A DNA stretch of 64,000 nucleotides from positions 10,686 through 74,685 of the forward strand of contig DFLB01000048.1 in the NCBI GenBank assembly GCA_002373995.1, read 5' to 3'. Under the pieces are notes generated by a model that was not told where the DNA came from, searched no databases, and saw nothing but the letters and a program-made list of their open reading frames with translations. The DNA is from Bacteroidales bacterium UBA3630. GTDB lineage: Bacteria; Bacteroidota; Bacteroidia; Bacteroidales; P3. The translations under genes were made by a program, and so were the position numbers. Shown in pieces: positions 50,373-61,600 of this stretch (positions are counted from its first letter, which is position 1; the number at the start of each line of letters is the position of its first letter).

Positions 50373-52019
50373 TTAGAGCCCCAGCACGTCGGCACCTTGG
50401 CGATAGACGATGTCGCGCGGGATATTGGCATCGCGGATGGCATCGAGGTCGGCCTGCAACTCGCTGCTTATCTTGCCGTTGCGGTCGCTGTAGGCTTTGG
50501 CGGCGGCAGCGTCGCCCTCGCCTTCCATGGCGATGATGATGGCGGCCCAGCCGCGGGCGGCCTCGCGAGCCTTGTCCACGTCGATGACGTACTTGCCGTC
50601 TGCGTTGCGCGTGAAGGCTCCGTGCTCCTTGAAGTAGTTGTAGCACATGATGTTGGCCACACCGTGGGCTTCGGTGGCGCCGAAGCGTACGCTGCGCAGG
50701 ATGCCGGCAATGAAGGTGATATAGTTCTGTGCCACGGTGGTGTTGGTGATCTCGCCGCGCTCGATGAGCTGTTCGGTGAGGAACAGGCCGCAGACGTCAG
50801 CCTTGGCCTCCTCCCAGGCGCTGTATTGTGCACCGAGGGCCTGGCGGCAGGGGATGCCGGTGTTGACGGTGTTCTTGATGCCCAGTCCGTGGGCCACCTC
50901 GTGGTAGCAGGTGTTGCCGAAGAAGGCGTTGAAGGTCACGCTGTCCACCTGTTCGGGGCAGAGCATCAGGCCGGCGATGGGCACCATGATGTTGTCGAAC
51001 TTGGCTTGCATGGCGTTCTTCAGCTGCAGGCGGCGGCTGCCTTTGGCCAGCTGCACGCGCTCGTCGTTGGGCAGGTTGATGGCGATGGTCTTCGAGCCAG
51101 CGTTGCAGTCGCCGGCATAGTAGACCACGTCGTAGACGTTGATGTCGCAGTCGGTGCCGGGGACCTCTTTCTTATACTTGGGGTCGCAGGGCAGGAGTTT
51201 CTGCATCTCGGGCAGCATGGCGGCGAACTTGCTCAGGTCGTTGCTCCACTGCTCGTCTTTGACCAGCACGAAGGCCTCGTGCGAGCACTTCAGGCCGTTG
51301 ATGCCGTCGTCGTAGTTCTCGATGGGGCCCACCACGAAGTCGAGCTTGCTGTCTTTCATGTCCATCCACACCATGTCGCTCTCGAAGTAGTCGTCCGTGC
51401 GGAAGGCCTCGCGGCGGGCTTCGAGGTATTTCTTAAGACCAGGGTTTTCGGCCAGCGAGATGGCTCGCTCGAGGAGGGCGTCGACTTTGACGAGCTCCCC
51501 TTTGTAGGCCTCGTGGTAGGGCAGGACGTAGAGCGAGCCGTTGTCGGCGCGGCGGATGACGCTGTACTGGTCATCCTTCAGCGGGTCTTCCAGGGCGGCA
51601 AACTCCTCGGCCGTCATGTCCTGCGGGTAGAAGTTGCACCCCAGCGGGCGCTCGCCATAGCCGGGCAGGAAGGGCTTCTCGGAGTCCAGACGGTCCCAGG
51701 CGCCGTACTGTATGCGGGCAAAAGCGCGCATGGCGGGGTCGCACAGCGTGTCGAGGCTCTCGCGGTTGGCGTAGCCGAAGTACTCGTCCCAGTAGATTTC
51801 GTCCATCACCTGGCCTATCTCGATGAAAATCTTCACCAGCTCCTTCTCCTTGGGCGAGAGGGTGGCGATGAGGTCAGAGCGGAGTTCGAACTCGGCATAC
51901 TCGTTCACTTTCTGTTGAATTTCGGGATCGGGGGTGCAGTCTTTGACCGTTTTCTTCCCCTGGCAACCCGCGGCCAAAATCATTGTCGCGGCCATAAGGC
52001 ATGTAATTAACTTTTTCAT
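50373..52019 (-). CDS. M49-like zinc metallohydrolase lipoprotein (DPP III-related)
   Basis: Lipoprotein of 548 residues. Start at 52019 gives MKKLITCLMAATMILAAGC with a lipobox (Cys19); extra upstream codons lie within the promoter region. The zinc motif HEVAHG is at about residue 373 and the second-ligand block EEAKADVCGLF follows about 30 residues later, the order of family M49. In classical DPP III the motif is HExxGH with one more residue, so this belongs to the shorter-motif HExxH branch seen in Bacteroidota. Probably a periplasm- or surface-anchored peptidase-like enzyme; substrate unknown. A single-gene unit with its own promoter and terminator. Confidence 0.82.
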   Translation of the reverse strand: MKKLITCLMAATMILAAGCQGKKTVKDCTPDPEIQQKVNEYAEFELRSDLIATLSPKEKELVKIFIEIGQVMDEIYWDEYFGYANRESLDTLCDPAMRAFARIQYGAWDRLDSEKPFLPGYGERPLGCNFYPQDMTAEEFAALEDPLKDDQYSVIRRADNGSLYVLPYHEAYKGELVKVDALLERAISLAENPGLKKYLEARREAFRTDDYFESDMVWMDMKDSKLDFVVGPIENYDDGINGLKCSHEAFVLVKDEQWSNDLSKFAAMLPEMQKLLPCDPKYKKEVPGTDCDINVYDVVYYAGDCNAGSKTIAINLPNDERVQLAKGSRRLQLKNAMQAKFDNIMVPIAGLMLCPEQVDSVTFNAFFGNTCYHEVAHGLGIKNTVNTGIPCRQALGAQYSAWEEAKADVCGLFLTEQLIERGEITNTTVAQNYITFIAGILRSVRFGATEAHGVANIMCYNYFKEHGAFTRNADGKYVIDVDKAREAARGWAAIIIAMEGEGDAAAAKAYSDRNGKISSELQADLDAIRDANIPRDIVYRQGADVLGL

Positions 52020-52061
52020 TATTAGAATGTTTTGGATATTTGTCTCCTGCTTACGTTGAGG

Positions 52062-52069
52062 CAAAAATA
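52062..52069 (-). promoter_or_regulatory. -7 element of the M49-like gene
   Basis: Minus-strand TATTTTTG matches TAnnTTTG, 42 bases before the ATG. The -33 position reads TTTT (within a T run) and not TTTG. It is divergent from the tRNA promoter, whose -33 begins 8 bases to the right. Confidence 0.6.
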
Positions 52070-52076
52070 CATTTTT

Positions 52077-52107
52077 TTTGCCAATTGTGAAAAAAGTAGT
52101 ACTTTTG
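52077..52107 (+). promoter_or_regulatory. Consensus promoter of tRNA-Ser
   Basis: TTTG (52077-52080), 19-base spacer, TACTTTTG (52100-52107): a full consensus match. The predicted start is only a few bases before the mature tRNA 5' end at 52119. Confidence 0.85.
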
Positions 52108-52118
52108 CACCCGATTTC

Positions 52119-52206
52119 GGAAAGGTGCTCGAGTGGTTGAAGAGGCCCGCCTGGAAAGCGAGTAAGCGTTAACAGCGCTTCAGGGGTTCGAATCCCCTCC
52201 TTTCCG
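52119..52206 (+). tRNA. tRNA-Ser (GGA)
   Basis: Class II tRNA of 88 bases with an acceptor stem GGAAAGG / CCTTTCC, discriminator G, anticodon loop CTGGAAA with anticodon GGA at 52153-52155, a long variable arm typical of serine tRNAs (around GTAAGCGTTAACAGCGCTT) and the T-arm GGGGTTCGAATCCCC. A CA follows the discriminator but a complete CCA is not encoded. It reads UCC and UCU codons. Confidence 0.96.
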
Positions 52207-52215
52207 CAAGCATGA

Positions 52216-52254
52216 GTGCCGCAGGTGTTTTGCCCTGCGGCACTTTTTCTTTTG
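52216..52254 (+). terminator. Terminator after tRNA-Ser
   Basis: Stem GTGCCGCAGG / CCTGCGGCAC, an eight-base loop and TTTTTCTTTT. It ends the single-tRNA transcript. Confidence 0.92.
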
Positions 52255-52256
52255 CT

Positions 52257-52370
52257 TATCCTAAGCTCTTGGTCCGGGGATGGTCCGGGGATGGTCCGAT
52301 GGTGGTCCGGTGGTGGTCCGATGGTTTGCGGAGGTGGAGCGTCGGGGCCCCGCAGGGCTGTCGGCGAGGA
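52257..52370 (+). repeat. Intergenic GGTCCG tandem element, copy 3
   Basis: Begins ATCCTAAGCTCTTGGTCCG a few bases after the tRNA terminator, has five to six 12-base units (GGTCCGGGGATG and GGTCCGGTGGTG types, 52270-52325) and a GC-rich tail. Same orientation and layout as the copies at 5618 and 13482. It occupies much of the 409-base gap between the tRNA and the giant gene. Confidence 0.85.
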
Positions 52371-52415
52371 TGTTGGGGTGGCGAGGAAAATTTATCAACA
52401 ATGTGTTGAAAAAAT

Positions 52416-52446
52416 TTTGCCGTTCCAAATAATATGCTTACCTTTG
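52416..52446 (+). promoter_or_regulatory. Consensus promoter of the giant surface-protein gene
   Basis: TTTG (52416-52419), 19-base spacer, TACCTTTG (52439-52446). It predicts a 5' untranslated region of about 163 bases before the ATG at 52616. Confidence 0.83.
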
Positions 52447-52615
52447 TAACTGGAAGCGAGCGGTTGACGGGGTGTTAATCTATTGAAATATAGTTCTCTG
52501 AGGAGTATTATGGTGCTGAATATCCATGTATTCCGGATGGCGTTTACTATCTTTTCACCCCCTCGCGCGAGCGATAACGAGAAGAAAAAAACAAGTATAA
52601 TAAAACACAATAACC

Positions 52616-55600
52616 ATGAAACAGAAGTATTCCCTCTGCGCTGTCATCATGTTGATGGCCATGACGTTTGCTATGGTGCCCTTGCGGGCGCAGAATACGC
52701 CGCCTTCGTGCACAGTGACGCTCACTATGCACGACTCGTATGGCGACGGGTGGAACGGAGCCCAGCTGGAGGTCTACCAGTACGACACCATCGTGGGTGT
52801 CTATACCTTTGACGGCGGCCGCGAGGCGGTGCAGACCCTCATGCTGGCTGCCGACGAGGTGCGTCTGCTCTGGCGGCGCGGGCAATATGATGACGAGTGT
52901 TCGTTCGCCTTCGTCGATGCCGACGACAATGTGCTCTTCTCCCGCGAGGGAGGAAGCATGGAGTATGGCGAAACGGGCGACACGCTCGGCCTCGGAACCT
53001 TCGTCAGCAACTGCCCCAGCTGCCTCAAACCCACAGGCTTGCGCCTGACCAGCGTCGCAGCGGGCAGCCTCGGCGTGGCCTGGGACCAGCGCGACGGCGT
53101 GCAATGGCAGACCCTCTGCGTGCCTCACGGTTTCGATCCGTCGGCCGCCGCCGCATCGTTGCAGAGCGCCAACACGCTGACGGTCGACAACTTGCAGCCC
53201 AACACGGCCTACGACTTTTATGTGCGCACCGTCTGCAGCGAGGGCGACACGAGCCGCTACGCTGTGCGCAGCTTCGTGACGGCCGACTTAGCCGAGGGAT
53301 GCCCCTACACCATGGTGCTTACCGACGAATACAGCAACGCCTTCTCGGGATGGAAGGTGCTGGTGTGCCACGCCTCCGGCGTGGCGATGGACACGCTGCG
53401 CTTCCCCGACATGCCGGCCGACTATCGTCGCTACGAGCAGACCATCAGCCACAGCCCCCAAAGGCTCTACCTCAAGGTGGTGCCGGGCAACACCAACACG
53501 TGGTACGGTGCCCTGAGCCTGACGGTTGTTGACGCCAACGGCGACACGGTGCGTATGTACACCTTCGACACCTTCGACCTCAGCGCCGAATACTTCGACA
53601 GCATCGACTACACCTGCCCCACCTGCATCGCCCCGGCACCTGTGGCCGAGGCTCTCGACTCGACGCGTGTGCGCCTGAGCTGGAGCAGCACCGGCGCCGA
53701 GCGCTACCTGGTTGAATACGGGACGCACAACAACGACACCGTGACGCGTGTCATGGTGATGGACACCTTCTTGATAATCGACGACCTTTTCAGTGGGGTA
53801 ATCTATGATGCCCGTGTGGGCGGTGTGTGCGCCGGCGAGGATACCTCCTCTTTCCGCCGTGTGGTATTCTCCCCCGCCAGGGGCATCATCCATAGAATCT
53901 ATGTCAACCAAGGCAAGAACGATGCCGTCGACGGTACATCGTGGGCGACGGCGTTCCACAGCGTCGACGAGGCACAGCTGTGTGCCGACGAGCAGGGCCG
54001 TCTCTACGGCAACCACCCCGACATCTGGGTGGCCGAGGGTACCTACTACGGCAACCTGCAGGTCTATCCCTCGCAGCACCTCTATGGCGGCTTCGTGGGC
54101 GACGAGCCCGACAACTATGATGTCAGCCAGCGCGACTGGAGGACCCACCACTCTGTCCTCGACGGCTCGTGGAACGGCGCTTGCCTGACGCAGGCCGAGC
54201 CCTTCACCGCCGCCACGCAGACCGTCTTCGACGGCTTCATCATTGGTGGCGGTCAGGTGTCGAACGGCACCGGTGGTGTCAGCCTCAAGGCCCACACCGT
54301 GCTGCGCAACTGCATCATCGAGAACAGCCGCAGCAACGGCATGACCGGCCACGGCCTGATGAGCATCGAGGGCGACCCTGACGACGTGATTACCGCCGTC
54401 GAGAACTGCACCATGCAGTATGGCAACAGCTTCGGCAGTGTCATCTATGTGGAGAACGCACGCATCGACAACAGCCTCATCTTCCGCAACACCACAGCGA
54501 CGGCCGCTGTCGAGCTGAGCGTGGGCGGTGCCTTGCGCCACTGCGATGTGGTCGTGAACGACCTTTTCGACTACGGCAACACCAACGCCGTCAAGCTCTC
54601 CGGCAGCGGCGCTACGGTGGTGAACAGCATCGTGGCCCAGAACGCGCTGCGCAACAGCAACACCGGCGTGACGAGTTATATGACTGCTGGCCTGGTGAAC
54701 ACCTTTGACGGGGTCAGCTACAGCGCCCTCAACGGTGCTGTCAGCGGCACGGGCAATATCAGTGTCGATACCCTCAACGCCGGCAGCGACGCTCAGCAGA
54801 ACTACCTCAACTTTGTCCTGCCTGCAGAAGACGACTACCGGTTGAACCGCGGTTCGGCCGCCATCGACGCCGGCACATCGCTGGCAGGCCTGTCAGCCAC
54901 CGACCTCGGCGGCAATGCCCGCGTCTACGGCGACGCTCCCGACATGGGGTGCTTCGAGAACGACGGCACCCTCTTCTGCCTCACACCGACAAACTTGGCG
55001 GCCCGCGTGACCGAGCCAGGCTCGGTGCGCCTCATATGGTCGGAGGCGATGGTCGACTCCTACGAGGTGAGCTACAAGACGGTCGACGCCAACGACTGGA
55101 TGACGGTCGACAACCTGTCAGCCGCAGACTATGTGCTTGGCGGACTGGCAGAATATACAAACTATATGGTTCGTGTGCGCGCGGTATGCGGCGGTGCTCC
55201 CACTGGATACAGCGATACCGTGATGTTCAACAGCGGCTGCCGAAACCCCATCGAGAGCGTCACCTTGGGTAATTACAACTATTCCTACAACAGTTGGTCG
55301 CAGGTGCCTGTCAACATGAGATATCCCTATTCTGGCAGCTACATTCTCGTCAAAGCGTCGGAACTGGGCGGTGAGTCGCGCACCATCGATACCATTGCAT
55401 TCCGCTACACCAGCGGCAGTACGGAGAACCGCTACTGGCGCATTGCCATCGCCGCCACAAGCGTTGACAATCTCACCACTGAGGCCCTCGGCGCAATTGA
55501 CAGCGGAGCGGTGCAGGAGGTCTTTGAGGGCAACTATAGCTTCACCGGCAATGGGTGGATGAGAATGCCCCTCCAGCAGCCCTACGAGTACGACGGCCAA

Positions 55601-58600
55601 AGCAACCTCGTCATTATGGTGCAGGACTCGACGGGTTCGCAGTCGAGCTACAACCGCTACTTCAGCGTGACCGAGGCCAATGTCAACACGCTCTATTATT
55701 ATGGCTACGGGACGAGTAACTTCTACGGACCGTACTCCACAACATCACGCCCCGATATCTATTTCAATGGTGGTTGCGACCTCAGCAGTTGCCCGCGGCC
55801 GCGCATGAGTGTGGCTATGGTTGCCGAGGATACGGTTAGCCTCCTGCTGAGCCGCATCTACGGCACACCTGTGCTTGAAATCAGCGACGACGGCGGTGCC
55901 ACATACAGTGCGCTCGCCGGTGTCGAGGACACCACCACACTCTACCACATCACCAATCTGCGCGGAAGCTACACCTATACCCTGCGCCTGCGCTGCATCT
56001 GCGGCGAGGGCGACACTTCGCAGTGGGCGCGCCTCGAAGTCACCACGGCGCCAATGCGCTATGAGCACATCTACGTCAAGGCTGATGCCACTGGAATGGG
56101 CAATGGCAGCACCTGGGCGGATGCCTTCAACGATATCAATCCCGCCGTGGAGATGGCTCGCACCACTTACCAAGCTTACGGCTACTATCCCGACATCCGC
56201 GTGGCGGCTGGCATCTACTATGGCGACACCAGCGGTGCGGAGAATGCTTACTTCATACAGGATCCCGTTGATATCTACGGTGGTTTCGCCGGCAACGAGC
56301 CTGACACTTTCGACCTTGCTCTGCGTGACTTTACGCAGAACGCCACCATACTCGACGGTCAGCGCCAGCGTCGTGTGGTCAAGCTGAACCACTTCAACAA
56401 TAATTGGATTGAAAAGACACCCGTCTTTGACGGCTTCACGCTGCGCGGTGGTATGAATAGCGAGGGTGCAGGTCTCTATGTGGACTATCAGGTGCTGGTC
56501 AATAACTGCCGCATTGAGCATTGCTACGGTGGCAACAACTACTACAGCTATGGCGCCGGTATCTATTTCTATTCACAAGGTTCTACCGTTCGCAACACTG
56601 TGATTGACAGTTGCACGGCACGCCAAGGTGCTGCCATTTATTCCAACGGCAACCGCTTCTACAATTGCGATATTGTCAACTGCGGATACCCCTCGCAGTG
56701 GAACAGCAACACGGCCTATAATGGAACTCTTTACAGCATCAACGATACCCTTGTAAATTGCCGCATCATGCACGACACCGCTTACTATTCCATCTTCGTC
56801 GGTGGCCCGGCTGTGCTGGAGAACTGCCTTATTTACGACAACCACACGAATAATTCTTCCGTCTGCGGCAACGGAGCGTTCAGTTATGTGAACTGCGACG
56901 TGGTGATGAACACCGTCAGTCAGAACGTTGGCACGACGGCCATCGGGGGCGGCGTGTTGGTCAACAGCATTGTGTGGGGCAACCGTTCTCTTAGCGGCGA
57001 CGGGGTGCAGGTCTCGAACGTCACCGCCGCCTATAGCGCTATCGAAGGCGGCTATGATGGCGAGGGCAATATCACACTTTCGTCCGATAATGCCGGTGCG
57101 AACATCACCTACTTCTATCCAGCCTTTGTAGCACCTGAGGAAGGCGACTTCCGTCTGATGGGCGAGTCGGCATGTATTGATGCCGCCCTTGACAGTGTGG
57201 CCCGCTGGAACACAGACCTGGCAGGTGCTACCCGCGTGTTTGGCGAACACATGGATATAGGCTGCTACGAGAACCACGGAGAGGTCTTCTGTGTACCGCC
57301 GTTCGGGTTGACTGCCCAAGCAGGTGCTACGGCCGCCTTCGTCGAATGGGGTGTGCCGATGAGCGCCGAGTCGGTGTCGCTTGAATATCGCATCGCCGAC
57401 AGCGACCAATGGACTGTGGTTGAAAACCCTACGGGCAACAGCATCATGCTGGACAACCTGCTGCCGCAGACAGCATATCAAGTCCGCATGAAGAGCCTGT
57501 GCGCTGGCGGCGAGACCAGTGGCTACTCTGCTGTGACGGCCTTCACGACTGAGTGCTCGACGGGCAGCGGCGTGGTGGCCGTGGGCGACACCGCCGCCCG
57601 AAGCATCACCAGCAGCAGTATGCCAAACTATATGCGATATTCCTACTATTCCTTCTCGCAGCAGCTCTTCATGCAAGAAGAGCTGGGCTCGGGTGGCATT
57701 ATTGACACCTTGCGCTTTCAACTTGCTTCAGGCTACGATGCCAACCGCCATCTCAAGATCTACATGGGTACAACGAGTAAGAATAGCTACACCTCCGGCA
57801 ACGATGTGATTCTGCTCGATGGCCAGGAACTGGTCTTCGACACCATGGTGAACTTCACCGGAGAGAATGGATGGCTGACGATTGCCCTTCAGAATGCTTA
57901 CGACTACAGTGGCAACGGCAACCTGGTGTTGTCGGTGGTAGACAGTTCGCCGGCAAATTACTATTACAGTTCACCGTCATACTATGTCTCCTCCTCAAAC
58001 TTTAACCGCTCTCTCTACACCAACAGCTATAGCCCCATCACCATTGATAACAACAACTACTTCAGCACCAGTGGCAGCCGCAATGTGATGCTCTTCAGTA
58101 AGACCTGCGGCAATGAGGGATGCGCCCGTCCATTGCTGTCCGTCAGCGATGTCAGCGACTCGTCGGCTACGGTGGTATGCCAGACCGGTGAGGGCGTGGA
58201 ATTGCAATACAAAGCTCTCGGTGACTACGAGTACACCTCCCTGCCGCTGCAGCAGAGCCAGACGATTACAGGCCTGCACCAGAACACCACTTACGTGGTA
58301 CGTACCCGTAGCACTTGCGCTGAGGACGACACATCGCGTTGGCGTATGGTTCGCTTCACCACGCCGCCCAAAGCCCAGAACCGCTACTATGTGGCGGCAC
58401 AGGGCACGGGTAACGGTACTTCGTGGAGTGACGCTGCTGGCAGCATCGAGTGGGCTCTCAACACGGCTGCCGCTTCACGCGCTTTCTACCATCAACCAGT
58501 GGACATCTGGGTGGCAGAAGGTACCTACCTCGGGAGCCTCACGGTGGTGGAGGGTATCAACGTCTATGGCGGCTTCGCCGGCAACGAGCCTGACACCTTC

Positions 58601-61600
58601 GACCTCGCCCAGCGCGACTTCGTCCAGCATGCCTCGGTCATCGATGCCGAAGGCGCACAGCGTGTGCTGACGCAGCCGGACCTCGATTTTGCCACCGCTA
58701 CCCTGTGGGATGGCTTTACGTTGCGCAACGGTAATGTCTTGAACGCCAGCAACGCTAATGGCGGAGGTGTCTATATGAGACGAGGACTCCGCATCAATCA
58801 TTTCACCATCGAAGACTGCCGGGCACAGACCGGTGGTGGTATCTATGCCTACGCCGGTTCGGTGGTAGAGAACACCGTCGTAAAACGATGCGAGTCCAGT
58901 TATGAAGGCGGCGGTATCTATGCTCAGTATAGCCGTCTGGAGAACGTCGAGGCCTCCTTCTGTAAGATAACTTATTCCAGTGGCGGTGCAGGTATCTACA
59001 CCGAGTCAGATACGGTGATAAACTCCCGCTTCATCTGTGATTCGGCCTATATGTCTGCCGTCGTCGCACGCAACTCTTACTTCGAGAATTGCTTGGTGTG
59101 GAACAACATTGCCACCACCTCGGGTGCCATCAGCACCTATCGCTCTACCTTTGTCGGGTGCGACATCGTGGAGAACACCCTTACCGGTAGTGGCTCCGTG
59201 GCGGGACTGATGCGCAATGGTACATACAACAACTATAACACCGTCGTCAACACCATTGTCTGGGGCAACAAGAGCTTGGGCAATGCGTCGGCCGTTCAAT
59301 CGGATGTTGACTCAATGCGCTACTGCGCTGTCGAAGGCGGCTATGCCGGCACGGGTAACATAGCACTCGCTTCCGATAATGACGGCAGCGATCCATCGGA
59401 ACGCTACCCCCTCTTCGCCTCGCCCGATGAGGGCGACTTCCGCCTCATGCCGGAGTCACCATGTATCGATGCCGGAGATGATACGGAGGTGAGTCGGAGC
59501 AACAAGGATGCTAACGGCAACCCACGGCGCTTCGGAGCTCATATTGACATCGGGTGCTTCGAGAACGATGGAACCCAGATATGTGTCTTCCCCTCGAATC
59601 TGGCGGCTCAGACCAGCACCGACGCCGCCCTCGTCAGCTGGACGCGCCCCCGCGGGGCCATCTCCTCAAGGCTCGAGTACCGTGCTGATAGCACCGACCT
59701 CTGGACTGTGGCCGATAACCTCGCCGGCAACAGCTATATGATTGAGGGCCTGCAGCCTCAGTCGCTCTACCACTATCGCATGAGCACATCCTGCGACGAG
59801 GAGGCTGCCAGCAACTATTCACCCGTCAAGAATTTTATGACCGAGTGCTCCGAAGGTTCCTCCATCGTCGTCGTTGGCGACAGCGCAAGCCGCTCTAACG
59901 ATCTGTCCTATCTGCCATTGGAGAACTATTACAACTATAGCCTCTCGCAGCAGATATTCCTCTCTTCCGAGATTGGCGACGGTGGCCTCATCGACACCAT
60001 CCGCTTCCAGCAACGCACCGGCTCGACTGATAACCGTAAAGTGAAGATATACATGGGCCATACTGCAAAGAACGCCTTTGGAGGAAGTTCGGATATCATC
60101 CTCTCGGATCAGATGCAACTTGTCTACGACGGACTGCTCAATCTCGCTATGCCGTCAGACGGCTGGCTCATCGTGCCTTTGCTTCAGGCTTTCGATTACA
60201 ATGGTGCTGACAACCTCGTCCTTACAGTGCTCGATTCTACTGGCACATATTCAAGCTATGCTTATTTCTATACCGCGCAGACCCCTGACAATAAGGTGCT
60301 CTACCTCTACCGCGACGGCTCAAAAATAAGCATCTCTGCAACCGAGTCCTACAACGTCAGCAACCAGCGAAACATAGTGTCCTTCAGCAAGCACTGCGGC
60401 AACACCGGATGCCCGCGACCTCTGCTTGCCGTCCTTGATGTGACCGACTCGTCGGCCGTCATAAATTGCCAGGTAAGCGCAGGTCTCTCGGTTGAACTGC
60501 AGTATCGTGCCGCCGACAGTACAACGTTTACCCCCCTGCCGCCGCTGCAGCGTCAGGTGCTGCAACCCCTGCGTCAGAACACCACCTATACCGTTCGCAC
60601 GCGCTCAGTCTGCGCCCCTGGCGATACCTCCGCTTGGCGCTCTGTCACCTTCACCACCCCGCCCAAACACCTCTCTCGCTACTATGTGGCCCTTCAGGGC
60701 ACCGGCGACGGCTCCTCCTGGAACGAAGCCTCCCCTGACCTCGGCTGGGTGCTCGCCACCGCAGAGATCAACTACAACCTCTACCACAATCCAGTAGAGG
60801 TGTGGGTCGCTTCGGGAACCTGGTTTGGCGGTTTCGTTATCAAAGAAGGCGTCAACGTCTTTGGCGGTTTCGCCGGCAATGAACCTGCCGATTATGACAT
60901 CCGCCAGCGCGACCTGTCGGCCCACGCCACTATCCTTGACGGACAAAACAGCCAGACCGTCCTCACTCAGCTCTCCGATTTCACGTTCGACACCGCCATC
61001 TGGGACGGTTTCACTATCCGCAACGGTCGAACCTCTGGATCCGGCGGTGGCTTGTTGGTGCACGGTGGATTGAGTATTAACAACTTCAAAATCACCGACT
61101 GTCTCGCCTCTTCGGGCGGCGGTATCTACGCTTACGGCAACAATTCCGATGTCAAAATCAGTAATACCATCGTCACCGGTGACAGCGCCACCAGTAGTGG
61201 CGGCGGTATCTATGCTTATAGAGCCACCCTCCAGAACGTGCTCGTCAGCAACAACGGCAGCCGCTCCTCCGGAGGTGGTCTCTACATTAGTGGCAGCTGT
61301 GTCGTGACCAACGTGACAGTCGTGAACAACTACGCCAACACCACCAGTACCAACGTGGCCGGCATATACAACGGATCCACTTACAGTAACTATATCTACA
61401 ATAGCATCGTTTGGGGCAACCGCAACGCCGATGGGCCTGACCAAATGGCAGTCTCTGACAATGTCTACAACACCGCTGTCGAAGGAATGAGCTTCTCCGC
61501 CTCGCGCGGCAACATCCCCCTTGCCGGCAGCAATACAGGAGCCTACGCCCCCATGTTTGTGATGCCTACTGAAGGCGTTGGCGCTACCTATACCGGCGGC

